NCBI GenBank assembly: GCA_965657505.1
Contig: CBFHON010000002.1
Coordinates: 165,777 to 229,776, forward strand
DNA: 64,000 bases
Reading direction: 5' to 3'
DNA from: TMED109 sp002171375
Lineage (GTDB): Bacteria > Pseudomonadota > Alphaproteobacteria > TMED109
Part shown: in pieces, positions 53,559 to 61,706 of the stretch
Layout: the number at the start of each line of letters is the position of its first letter
Position numbering within the stretch: the stretch's first letter is position 1
Made by a program: the position numbers and the translations under genes
The notes under the pieces: model-generated
Databases searched by the model: none
Seen by the model: the letters and a program-made list of their open reading frames with translations, nothing else
What the model was told of the DNA's origin: nothing

Positions 53559-55400
53559 ATGCTTAATGATAAAAGAATAAAAAATAAAGTTGTTAGAAGA
53601 GTTCTATTAATTGGAAGTTTCAAATTATTAGTTTTTTCAGCAATAATCGGAAGACTTTATAAGCTACAAGTAGTTGATAGAGAAAAATATAAGACTTTAT
53701 CAGATAGTAATAGAATAAGTTTAGTTTTTCATGCTCCGTCTAGAGGTAAAATTATTGATTCATTAGGTAATACTATTGCTAACAACCGTAAAGTATATGC
53801 ACTGATATATGATTATTCTAAATTAGACCTTATTAACACTATTGATAAAATAAAGAGTTTAATAAATTTAAATGATGAAACAGTAAATTTAATTCTTAAT
53901 AAAATAAAAAGTGCAGAAATAATAGATAATACTGTTATTCTAAAGGAATATTTAAGCTGGAAAGAATTATCAATAATCTATGTAAACTTACCCGACCTTC
54001 CTGGAATTACTATAAAAACTTCTTCAATAAGAGAATATACTAAGGGTTCTTTCTATGCTCATACAGTTGGTTACACTTCATATTTTAATGAAAAGAATAG
54101 TGAGATAAATTTTACAAAAAATATACCATTTTTTTTAAAAGGTAAAAATGGAATAGAAAAGGTTTATGATAGTTATTTAAGAGGAGTACCTGGTAGAGAA
54201 GAAGTAGAAGTTAATGCATCCGGTAAATTTATAAGAAGACTTAGTTTAGTAAAAAGTATTCCTGGTAAAGATGTTCAACTTACTATCAATTCTGATCTTC
54301 AAGATTTTGCCCACGGTGCTATTGGTTCTAATATTGGGGCTGTGTTAGTTCTTGATGCAAAAAATGGAGATATTCTTTGTTCTGCATCTAGTCCTTCTTT
54401 CGATCCAAATATATTTTCTAAGAAATTAGATAATCAAAGTTGGAATAAAATTATAAATTCTATGAATGCACCATTAATTAATAGACCTATTAATGGCTTA
54501 TATCCACCTGGATCAACATTTAAGCCAGTGGTGGCATTAGCAGCATTAAAATTTGGAGTAATTAGTAAAGATGAAAAAATATTTTGTAATGGAATTTATA
54601 CTTTAGGAAACCGAAATTTTCATTGTTGGAAGGAAGTAGGTCATGGCAATCTAAACTTAGAAGATGCTATAGCACAATCTTGTGACGTATATTTTTATGA
54701 GTTAGCATTACGTTTAGGTATAAATAAAATAGCTGAGACTGCAAGATTATTAGGTTTTGGTGAGTTCTATGACGACTATTATGGAATTTCTAAAAGTATT
54801 ATTCCTGATAAAAAATGGAAGAAAGATAATTTTAATGAAAAATGGCAGAAAGGTGAAACTCTTAATGTTGGTATAGGACAAGGTTTTCTATTATCTACTC
54901 CATTAGAGTTAGCTATTATGACAGCCAATATTATTAATAAAGGTAATCTGATAAAGCCAAATATAGTTAAATCGATATCAGGTGAAAAAGTTGATAATGA
55001 TAAATTAACTGTAAGAAGTAATTTTAAACTAGAACATCTCGATATTATTAAAAAAGCAATGTATCAAGTAATAAATTCTCCTAAAGGGACAGCCTGGAAG
55101 AGTAGAGTAAATGATAAAGATTTTAATATTTCAGGTAAAACTGGAACATCTCAAGTAAGAATAATTTCTAAAGAGGAAAGAGAATCTGGTATAATAAAGA
55201 ATGAAGATTTACCTTTTGAGAAGAGAGATCATGCTTTATTTGTCGGTTTCGCTCCTTATAATAATCCTAAATATATAACTACTGTCATTTTAGAACATGC
55301 TGGTGGTGGAGCTAGTAATGCCGCTCCTATGGCAAGAGATATATTAGTTAAAGCTAGAAAAATTATAGAGGGTATAGATACTGATATTTCAGTCTCTTAA
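53559..55400 (+). CDS. mrdA: Penicillin-binding protein 2 (elongation transpeptidase)
   Basis: Class B PBP that cross-links peptidoglycan during elongation. The 613-aa protein has a transmembrane helix (about 15-32) and a pedestal region with HAPSRGKIIDSLGNTIANN near residue 61. In the transpeptidase domain the active serine is S319 in PPGSTFKP (K322). SCDVYFYELALRLG contains the SxN-like motif region and SGKTGTSQ is the KTG motif near residue 525. It directly precedes rodA. Confidence 0.95.
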   Translation: MLNDKRIKNKVVRRVLLIGSFKLLVFSAIIGRLYKLQVVDREKYKTLSDSNRISLVFHAPSRGKIIDSLGNTIANNRKVYALIYDYSKLDLINTIDKIKSLINLNDETVNLILNKIKSAEIIDNTVILKEYLSWKELSIIYVNLPDLPGITIKTSSIREYTKGSFYAHTVGYTSYFNEKNSEINFTKNIPFFLKGKNGIEKVYDSYLRGVPGREEVEVNASGKFIRRLSLVKSIPGKDVQLTINSDLQDFAHGAIGSNIGAVLVLDAKNGDILCSASSPSFDPNIFSKKLDNQSWNKIINSMNAPLINRPINGLYPPGSTFKPVVALAALKFGVISKDEKIFCNGIYTLGNRNFHCWKEVGHGNLNLEDAIAQSCDVYFYELALRLGINKIAETARLLGFGEFYDDYYGISKSIIPDKKWKKDNFNEKWQKGETLNVGIGQGFLLSTPLELAIMTANIINKGNLIKPNIVKSISGEKVDNDKLTVRSNFKLEHLDIIKKAMYQVINSPKGTAWKSRVNDKDFNISGKTGTSQVRIISKEERESGIIKNEDLPFEKRDHALFVGFAPYNNPKYITTVILEHAGGGASNAAPMARDILVKARKIIEGIDTDISVS

Positions 55401-55406
55401 AATAAA

Positions 55407-56564
55407 ATGATATCTGAAAAAATATTAAATTTTGGTTCTCATATTTTTAAAAAATTTTTATATGTAAATTATTTTTTGTTAATTCTATTAATATTAATAT
55501 TTTCTATAGGTTTAGGTCTTTTGTATTCAGCCGCCGGAGGATCTATGGATCCATGGGCCTCTAAGCAACTATTAAGATTTATCCTATCAATATTATTATT
55601 CTTTTTTGTTTCTTTCGTTAGTATTAAATTTTGGTTAGGCGCTTCGTATTACATTTATTTTATAAGTTTGCTTTTATTAATATCAGTTGATTTTATTGGT
55701 AATACGGGAATGGGTTCTCAAAGGTGGATTAATTTTGGCATATTTAATTTACAGCCAAGTGAACTAATTAAATTTACTATAATATTAGCTTTAGCAAGAT
55801 ATTTTCATGCTGAAAAAGATTTAAATTTATTGGGTAGTATTAAGAATTTTCTCATTCCAATAATATTAATTCTTTTACCTGCTTATATTATCTTTTTACA
55901 ACCTGATTTAGGTAGTTCATTAATATTAATTATAGCTAGTTTAACAATTTTATTTGTTATTGGTTTATCTATATGGTTTTTTGTATTTAGCGGCTTATTA
56001 GCAATTATAATAGCTCCATTTGTTTGGTTGTTTTTATTATATGATTATCAAAAGAGTAGAATTCTTACATTTCTAGATCCTACAAGAGATCCTCTTGGAG
56101 ATGGTTATCATATTATTCAATCAAAAATAGCATTAGGTTCAGGAGGAATTTTTGGCAAAGGTTTTTTAAATGGTTCTCAAAGTCACTTGAATTTTTTACC
56201 TGAAATGCAAACTGATTTTATATTTACCCTACTAGCAGAGGAATTTGGCATAGTAGGTACATTAGTTTTATTAACTTTATTTATATTATTGATTTTCTAT
56301 TTACTGATTATTGGATCGTTCTGTAAAAGTAGATTTGCATGTTTTGCTGTTATAGGTGTTTCAGTTAATATTTTTTATTACGTATTTATAAATACAGCGA
56401 TGGTTAGTGGTCTTATTCCTGTTGTAGGAGTGCCCTTACCTCTAGTTTCATATGGAGGCACTTCTATGATCTGCGTAATGTTTGGAATGGGATTAGTATG
56501 TAATGCTTATATAAATAGAAATTTAATTATTCCTAGATATAAAGATGGGTTATTTGGTTGGTAA
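55407..56564 (+). CDS. rodA: Peptidoglycan glycosyltransferase RodA
   Basis: SEDS-family polymerase that works with PBP2 in the elongasome. The 385-aa protein has about ten membrane segments. Conserved parts are GSQRWINFGIFNLQPSELIK near residue 108, FLQPDLGSSLI, and FLPEMQTDFIFTLLAEEFG in the extracellular loop with the essential Asp-region. The closing block is GVPLPLVSYGGTSMI. It ends nine bases from the stop of the convergent ABC-F gene. Confidence 0.95.
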   Translation: MISEKILNFGSHIFKKFLYVNYFLLILLILIFSIGLGLLYSAAGGSMDPWASKQLLRFILSILLFFFVSFVSIKFWLGASYYIYFISLLLLISVDFIGNTGMGSQRWINFGIFNLQPSELIKFTIILALARYFHAEKDLNLLGSIKNFLIPIILILLPAYIIFLQPDLGSSLILIIASLTILFVIGLSIWFFVFSGLLAIIIAPFVWLFLLYDYQKSRILTFLDPTRDPLGDGYHIIQSKIALGSGGIFGKGFLNGSQSHLNFLPEMQTDFIFTLLAEEFGIVGTLVLLTLFILLIFYLLIIGSFCKSRFACFAVIGVSVNIFYYVFINTAMVSGLIPVVGVPLPLVSYGGTSMICVMFGMGLVCNAYINRNLIIPRYKDGLFGW

Positions 56565-56572
56565 TATAAGAA

Positions 56573-58063
56573 TTACAAATCTTTCCAGCCAATATTTTTA
56601 CAAAATTCTTTATAAGTTCCATTAAAATTAAATACTTTTCCGTTATCATATATAATTAATTTATTTGCAATTTTATTTAAAAAGTACTCATCGTGTGAAA
56701 CCATAAGAACTGAGCCAGAAAATTCGTATACAGCGTGCATTAATGCTTCAGTTGACTCCATGTCTAAATGATTAGTTGGCTCATCTAAAAAAAGCATATT
56801 TACTGGCTTTAATAGAATTTTGCCCAGCATAACTCTACTTTTTTCACCTCCAGATAATATTGATATTTTCTTATCTGCTAAATCTCCAGAAAACATCATA
56901 TGTGCACAAGTTCTTCTGACTTGAGTTTCTATTACATTATTATCAACACTCTGCATTTCTTCATAAATAGTTTTATTATTAGATAGTCTATCAATATTCA
57001 TTTGCCCGAAATAGCCTATTTTTGATTTAGAATGAATATTTATTTCACCTGAGTGAGGTTTTAACTCGTCATGTAAAAGCTTCAATAGTGTAGACTTTCC
57101 TTTGCCATTTTTACCTATGATACAAATTTTGTCCCCTTTATTAACTTTAGTAGAGAAATTATTCAATAACCTTTTATTCTTATCATAACCAAAACTAATG
57201 TTCTTGGATTCCAATAGGCTTTCCTTGCTGTTATAATTTAAATAATTAAATTTAAAATCTAAATTTTCTATATTATCTAATTTACCTAAGACATCTTCTT
57301 TCTCTAACATTTTAATTTTTGATTGAGCTCTACTTGCTAATGTTGCTTTAGATTTAAATCTATCAATCCATTCTTGAGTTTTTTTTCTATTTTTTTCTTG
57401 ATTAATCCTAGTTTTTTCATGAATAACTTCTTCTTGCTCAATTTGATCTTTTATTTTTTTTGTATTACCAGAAATTTTTCTAAAATTACCTCTATGTATG
57501 TTTAGTGTATGAGTTATGATACTATCCATAAAATTTCTATCATGTGTGATAAGAATAATTTCTCTTTCCCATGTTAATAAAAATTTTCTTAACCACTTTA
57601 TTGAATGTATATCTAAGTAGTTTGTTGGCTCATCTAAGAGAAGTAAATTAGGCTCTAGTAATAATAATTTTGCTAAATTTATTTTGACTTGAAAACCTCC
57701 AGAAAATAATTTAGGGCTTTGTAGCATTTCATCTTCAGTAAAACCTAAGCCATTAAGTATTTTTTCTCCCTTCCATACTTCATATTCTCTTTCTGAATTT
57801 AAAACAGTACATACTTCATCTATGATTGTATTTTCCGTAAATTTTATATGTTGTTCTAAAGTACCCACACTATAATTTTTGGAAAATTCTATAAATCCTG
57901 AGTCTGGCTCTAATTGATTATTTAATAATTTAAATAATGTAGACTTCCCAGTTCCATTTCTTCCTATTAAGCCAATTTTTTCTTTGGCATTAATGTTGAA
58001 GCTTGCATTTGAAAATAATTCATTTCCAGCAAAAGATATTGATAAGTCTTTTATTCTAATCAC
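56573..58063 (-). CDS. ABC-F family ATPase
   Basis: A 496-aa soluble protein with two ATP-binding cassettes and no membrane domain. Walker A motifs are GRNGTGKST near residue 35 and GKNGKGKST near residue 318. Signature motifs are FSGGFQVK (degenerate) and LSGGEKSR; Walker B regions are LLLLDEPTNYLD and MLFLDEPTNHLD. The charged inter-domain linker (about 205-275) is the P-site-tRNA interaction motif. ABC-F proteins act on stalled ribosomes; the subtype (Uup- or YbiT-like) is not settled. It starts with GTG at 58063. Shorter than many relatives, lacking a C-terminal extension. Confidence 0.9.
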   Translation of the reverse strand: MIRIKDLSISFAGNELFSNASFNINAKEKIGLIGRNGTGKSTLFKLLNNQLEPDSGFIEFSKNYSVGTLEQHIKFTENTIIDEVCTVLNSEREYEVWKGEKILNGLGFTEDEMLQSPKLFSGGFQVKINLAKLLLLEPNLLLLDEPTNYLDIHSIKWLRKFLLTWEREIILITHDRNFMDSIITHTLNIHRGNFRKISGNTKKIKDQIEQEEVIHEKTRINQEKNRKKTQEWIDRFKSKATLASRAQSKIKMLEKEDVLGKLDNIENLDFKFNYLNYNSKESLLESKNISFGYDKNKRLLNNFSTKVNKGDKICIIGKNGKGKSTLLKLLHDELKPHSGEINIHSKSKIGYFGQMNIDRLSNNKTIYEEMQSVDNNVIETQVRRTCAHMMFSGDLADKKISILSGGEKSRVMLGKILLKPVNMLFLDEPTNHLDMESTEALMHAVYEFSGSVLMVSHDEYFLNKIANKLIIYDNGKVFNFNGTYKEFCKNIGWKDL

Positions 58064-58232
58064 AATAATCTACATGTATAATTAATGTTTATTTTATATA
58101 AAAATATTTATCTTGTTATATAAGATATGTCTTTATAAATTTAATTTATTTTTTATATTATAATTCTTTCCAATGACTAAAATTATTTTATTTGTTATTA
58201 TTCATATATATTAAACTAATTGGGAGGAAACT

Positions 58233-58871
58233 ATGGAAGTATTACTTGATCCAAGAACAGTAAATAGTAGAAAGGTTTTAGCAGGACTTAAATTGGTAGG
58301 GGCAGATTATACTGTTAAAAAATATGATTATTTTCAAGCTGAGCAAAAAAGTCCTGAATTTGTAGCAGTAAATCCAAATGCTGCTTTTCCCGCTCTTAAA
58401 GACGGCGACTTTGTCTTATGGGAATCAAATGCGATATTACAATATGCTGCTGAAAAGGTTAGTAATATAGATGCTTATCCTACAGATTTGAGAATTAGAG
58501 CTGATATTAATCGTTGGCTATTATGGGAAAGTAGTTCTTGGTTTGGCTCGTGTTATGTTTATCTTGTTGAGAACTGCGTAAAACCTTTATTAGGTGATAC
58601 TACTGATGAAACAATACTTGCAAATGAAAATGAAAATTTTCATAAATTAGCAACTATATTAGATAATAGACTGGGGGATAGTAAATTCTTATGTGGAAAT
58701 GAGCCTACTATAGCTGATGTTGCTGTTGCCGCACCTATGCACCTACATAGTTGGGCAAAACTACCTTTAGGAGATCATCCTAATCTTATTAGATGGATGA
58801 CAAAAGATATAGAGAGTTGCAGTTGGTGGAAAGAAACTCACATAGGTGAGGGCTTTACACTATCTGAATAA
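58233..58871 (+). CDS. Glutathione S-transferase family protein
   Basis: A 212-aa protein with a thioredoxin-like N-terminal domain and helical C-terminal domain. VNPNAAFPALKDGDFVLWESNAILQY near residues 50-75 is the glutathione-binding region, and NEPTIADVAVAAPMH the C-terminal N-capping box. TVNSRKVL near residue 10 places the catalytic Ser/Thr region. GGGAGGAAA gives a strong ribosome site. The gene precedes a CmcJ-like oxygenase and an SDR on the same strand, which may form a small enzymatic set. Confidence 0.87.
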   Translation: MEVLLDPRTVNSRKVLAGLKLVGADYTVKKYDYFQAEQKSPEFVAVNPNAAFPALKDGDFVLWESNAILQYAAEKVSNIDAYPTDLRIRADINRWLLWESSSWFGSCYVYLVENCVKPLLGDTTDETILANENENFHKLATILDNRLGDSKFLCGNEPTIADVAVAAPMHLHSWAKLPLGDHPNLIRWMTKDIESCSWWKETHIGEGFTLSE

Positions 58872-58921
58872 TGTTTTAGTTTTGATTATTAATTAATAAA
58901 TAAAAGCGAGTTTTTAGTTAT

Positions 58922-59884
58922 ATGAACAGTAACGGTTTTTTTAATTATATGTCTGAAAACTCGCATAATTCTCTTTTTAGAAATGGAAAAGTGCTTACCA
59001 AGAGGGATATTAATGGAAGTGATGCAGGTTCCTTAGGTATAGATTTAAAAAAAGTAGAAATGCCAGTTATAAATGCACGTGATCAACTTGGTAAAAAAAA
59101 GATATATTTAGATAAAAATGGTTTTGAGATAATTCCGAGTAATATTGACCATTTAAACATCAATTTTTTCAATAATAGAGAAGTACTTGATAAATATTAT
59201 ATTCATTGTGCTGATTTTGTTAGAGAGAAAACTGGTGCTAAAAATGTTTATGCTTTTGACCATAATATTCGTTCAGCTTCTGGTAAAAAAAATAAAAAAA
59301 TGATTAAAGGAGGACAACAAGTTCAAGGTCCTGCACATATTGTTCATGGCGACTATACTCTTACTAGTGCACCAGAGAGATTTCGCCAATTAGCTAAACC
59401 AGCTGGAAAAAATGATACTTTAAGATTAATACTCGGAAAATCAAATAGTTTATTATCTGAGGATGATGTTATCGAAACATTAGCTAATGGTAGATTTGCA
59501 ATTATTAATTTATGGAGAAATATTGTTGACGACCCAGTTGAAACAAATCCTCTTGCATTGTGTGATGCGAGTACAGTTTCACCTGAAGATTTAGTAGTTT
59601 TTGAGATTCATTATGCAGATAGAATAGGTGAAAATTATTTTGCTAAACACAATAAAAAGCATAAGTGGTTTTATTTTAATAAAATTACTAAAGATGAAGC
59701 ATTACTTATAAAGCAGTGGGATAGTCATGGTTCTATAGCAAAATCTAATGGGAAATTATCTGATAATGAATCATTACATAACCCATGTACTTTTAGCTTT
59801 CACAGTGCGTTTGAAGATCCCTCTACTAGAGAAGATGCTCCAGATCGATGGAGTATGGAAGTTAGATGTATTGTACTATATTAA
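58922..59884 (+). CDS. CmcJ/AsaB-like putative iron/2-oxoglutarate-dependent oxygenase
   Basis: A 320-aa protein of the CmcJ/NvfI/AsaB group. Family features are the GPAHIVHGDYTLTSAPERFR block near residue 138, with a probable HxD metal pair. NLWRNIVDDPVETNPLALCDASTV follows near residue 195, then KWFYFNKITKDEALLIKQWDS. The distal His is in FSFHSAFEDP, with a closing RWSMEVRCIVLY. CmcJ acts in cephamycin 7-alpha-hydroxylation/methylation and fungal relatives in toxin synthesis; bacterial members outside these are uncharacterised. The SDR gene follows after 12 bases. Confidence 0.8.
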   Translation: MNSNGFFNYMSENSHNSLFRNGKVLTKRDINGSDAGSLGIDLKKVEMPVINARDQLGKKKIYLDKNGFEIIPSNIDHLNINFFNNREVLDKYYIHCADFVREKTGAKNVYAFDHNIRSASGKKNKKMIKGGQQVQGPAHIVHGDYTLTSAPERFRQLAKPAGKNDTLRLILGKSNSLLSEDDVIETLANGRFAIINLWRNIVDDPVETNPLALCDASTVSPEDLVVFEIHYADRIGENYFAKHNKKHKWFYFNKITKDEALLIKQWDSHGSIAKSNGKLSDNESLHNPCTFSFHSAFEDPSTREDAPDRWSMEVRCIVLY

Positions 59885-59896
59885 AAGGAGACCTTT

Positions 59897-60616
59897 ATGA
59901 TTGAGGTAAATGGAAAAGTAGTTATGATTTCTGGTGCAAACCGAGGAATAGGTTTAGCGATAGCTCGTAGTTTATATAAGGCAGGTTATTCATTAAGTTT
60001 AGGTGCTAGAAATGTGTCTTCATTAAAAGATATAATTGAAAATTCTAGTGATGACAGAATTCTAAACTGTCATTTTGATGCGATGGATAAAAGTACTCAT
60101 AAGGAATGGGTTAGCAATACTATAGATAAATTTAATAAAATTGATTGTTTAATTAATAACGCAGGAATTGTTGAGTCTGTTTCTGTAGATGATCAGGAAG
60201 ATAATGAAGATGCTTTAGATAGAATGTGGACAGTAAATGTAAAGGCTCCTTTATCTCTAACCAGACTAACTTTACCATATCTCAAAAAATCTGGATCTGG
60301 GCGTGTTGTTAATGTTGCATCTCTAGCCGGCAAAGCTGTATATGGAAGCTCTGTGGGTTATTCTATGACAAAATTTGCTGCAGTAGCATTATCACATGCA
60401 ACTAGACATGGAGGCTGGGATCATGGAGTAAGATGTACTGCTCTTTGTCCTGGCTATGTAGCTACTGATATGACAAGTGAAGTAGAGAGTGTTTCTATAG
60501 ATAGTATGATTTCACCTGATGATTTAGCTGAATTAGTTAAGACTGTTATTTCTTTATCAAATACCGCCTCAGTAGCTGAACTAATAGTAAATTGCCGTCC
60601 AGATATAGTCGCATAA
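59897..60616 (+). CDS. Short-chain dehydrogenase/reductase
   Basis: A 239-aa classical SDR. The nucleotide-binding SGANRGIG is residues 12-19 and the structural NNAG is 87-90. The catalytic set is S142, Y155 and K159 (GYSMTKFA), and CPGYVATDM follows. AAAAGGAGACC precedes the ATG. Substrate unknown. It is tightly linked to the CmcJ-like gene, so the two may act on the same compound. It is the last host gene before tRNA-Lys and the inserted element. Confidence 0.9.
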   Translation: MIEVNGKVVMISGANRGIGLAIARSLYKAGYSLSLGARNVSSLKDIIENSSDDRILNCHFDAMDKSTHKEWVSNTIDKFNKIDCLINNAGIVESVSVDDQEDNEDALDRMWTVNVKAPLSLTRLTLPYLKKSGSGRVVNVASLAGKAVYGSSVGYSMTKFAAVALSHATRHGGWDHGVRCTALCPGYVATDMTSEVESVSIDSMISPDDLAELVKTVISLSNTASVAELIVNCRPDIVA

Positions 60617-60705
60617 TTAATGTGTCTTCTAATAATTAATAAATTTCAGATATATAAATGATTGTATATTTTTAATTATAAAGTTAATTTATTTTATATT
60701 TATGA

Positions 60706-60781
60706 GGGCCCTTAGCTCAGTTGGTAGAGCAGCTGACTCTTAATCAGCTTGTCGTAGGTTCGATCCCTACAGGGCTCACCA
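60706..60781 (+). tRNA. tRNA-Lys (CTT), probable integration site
   Basis: Acceptor GGGCCCT pairs with AGGGCTC (one G-T), the D-arm is AGCTCAGTTGGTAGAGC, and the anticodon stem GCTGA/TCAGC holds loop CTCTTAA giving CTT. The T-arm is GTAGG-TTCGATC-CCTAC and the CCA is encoded. Its 3' end abuts an element carrying excisionase, helicase and HNH genes, so it is the likely attachment site. The duplicate att core would lie beyond base 64000. Confidence 0.96.
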
Positions 60782-61187
60782 CCATTATTTAGCTTCTACT
60801 ATACATTACAGACTATATATTGTGTCTGACAGTTCTTCGATAATTCTTCAAAATAAATCTGCACAACACATGCACGACATTTTTTCTGCTACTATTAGTT
60901 AGTTTAAGTACTTCTATATTGGTATAATAGCTGTTGCAAGTAAGACAATATGCTGTTTGAAATCGTTAATAGAAGTAAAAATCCTGCTAATAGGAGCGAA
61001 TAGGGTAACTTAAACAAGGAGGTGGTTATACTTAAAGGAAGCCATCAAATCCTGAATAATACCTCTGGAGCTTAAATCATTAGGGGGGAGGAAAAAAATT
61101 AACCCAACATAGTATATATAATATAGACCTCTTAAATACTTACCTAAAATAAGAGGGTTAAGTAATAAAATAAATACTGTACTGGAG

Positions 61188-61217
61188 TTGCGAGCAGTCT
61201 ACTTTCCATGGTATAAT
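61188..61217 (+). promoter_or_regulatory. Candidate promoter of the element's early genes
   Basis: TTGCGA (61188-61193) and a perfect TATAAT (61212-61217) are separated by 18 bases. Transcription would start about 95 bases before the HTH gene. The inverted TTTAAGT/ACTTAAA repeat lies just downstream of the -10 box, where a repressor could block it. Confidence 0.6.
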
Positions 61218-61236
61218 GTGTATATCAAGAAAGTTT

Positions 61237-61256
61237 TTTAAGTGCTTCAACTTAAA
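61237..61256. promoter_or_regulatory. Inverted repeat, possible operator
   Basis: TTTAAGT and ACTTAAA flank GCTTCA, giving a dyad symmetric site 19 bases after the -10 box of the candidate promoter. It is a plausible site for the HTH protein encoded directly downstream or another element regulator. Confidence 0.45.
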
Positions 61257-61317
61257 TTGTTCACGTAAAATTATAGTTGCAATCGTGATGGTGACCTTAA
61301 GCAAAAGGTAAACCACT

Positions 61318-61524
61318 ATGTCTCATTTCCAAGTTCACAACCTTGCCAAGCATATGCAGGTTAGTGAGTCATACCTCTATACACTTGTTAGACGAGGTAC
61401 TCTAAAAGCAACTTCCCATAACCCAGTTCATATAGACCAAGAAACAGTCAAGGATTTCTACTTAAAGAAAATCCCTACGACTTTATTTAATTTAACTCAT
61501 GCACACGAAGGAGAACCCAAATGA
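61318..61524 (+). CDS. Excisionase/AlpA-like helix-turn-helix protein
   Basis: A 68-aa protein with a winged-helix HTH_17 (MerR-like/excisionase) domain: LAKHMQVSESYLYTLVRRGTL at about residues 9-29, then KATSHNPVHIDQETVKDFYLKK. Such proteins act as excisionases or as activators in satellites and phages. AAAAGGTAAACCACT precedes the ATG. It is the first gene of the element and overlaps the next ORF by four bases (ATGA), suggesting an operon. Confidence 0.75.
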   Translation: MSHFQVHNLAKHMQVSESYLYTLVRRGTLKATSHNPVHIDQETVKDFYLKKIPTTLFNLTHAHEGEPK

Positions 61525-61706
61525 ACCACGAAGATAAATCAAGATTAGGTTTCATTAGAGCTATGGCTAGAGAAATTATTGTTAATAACTTCGATAAAAC
61601 TTCAATAGCTGAATCAATCGAAACTTCAAGAAAACTATACGACCAAACTTATAACCTCAATCACACATACACAGGAGAAGAAAATGGAACATCAATTAAG
61701 AAGTAA
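61521..61706 (+). CDS. Small hypothetical protein of the element
   Basis: A 61-aa ORF coupled by overlap to the HTH gene upstream and overlapping the helicase gene downstream by 23 bases. AGGAGAA precedes its ATG. The product is polar and helical-looking (RLGFIRAMAREIIVNNF, then SIAESIETSRKLYDQT). I recognise no domain. The strong ribosome site and gene packing make it likely to be real. Confidence 0.6.
   Translation: MNHEDKSRLGFIRAMAREIIVNNFDKTSIAESIETSRKLYDQTYNLNHTYTGEENGTSIKK

Larger units (their letters stand above)
60903..61256. repeat. Dispersed ACTTAAA/TTTAAGT heptamers
   Basis: TTTAAGT occurs at 60903-60909 and 61237-61243; ACTTAAA at 61008-61014, 61030-61036 and 61250-61256. The last two of the series (61237 and 61250) form an inverted repeat with a 6-base spacer. 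CTTAAA alone also occurs at 61071 and 61131. Such clustering suggests binding sites for an element-encoded protein. Confidence 0.5.
60782..61317 (+). other. Non-coding left arm of the element
   Basis: No convincing gene is present. It contains TATAAT boxes at 60923 and 61212, a 7-bp hairpin (CCTCTTA at 61128, TAAGAGG at 61150), GGAGG-rich runs at 61018-61024 and 61082-61091, and five copies of the heptamer ACTTAAA/TTTAAGT. It could be a replication origin, a regulatory region, a structured RNA gene, or a mixture of these. Confidence 0.6.

Noticed and set aside
61022..61075. A 17-codon GTG-start ORF inside the element's left arm
   Set aside because: It is very short, its start codon lies within the GGAGGTGG run that would be its own ribosome site, and there is no sign of conservation.
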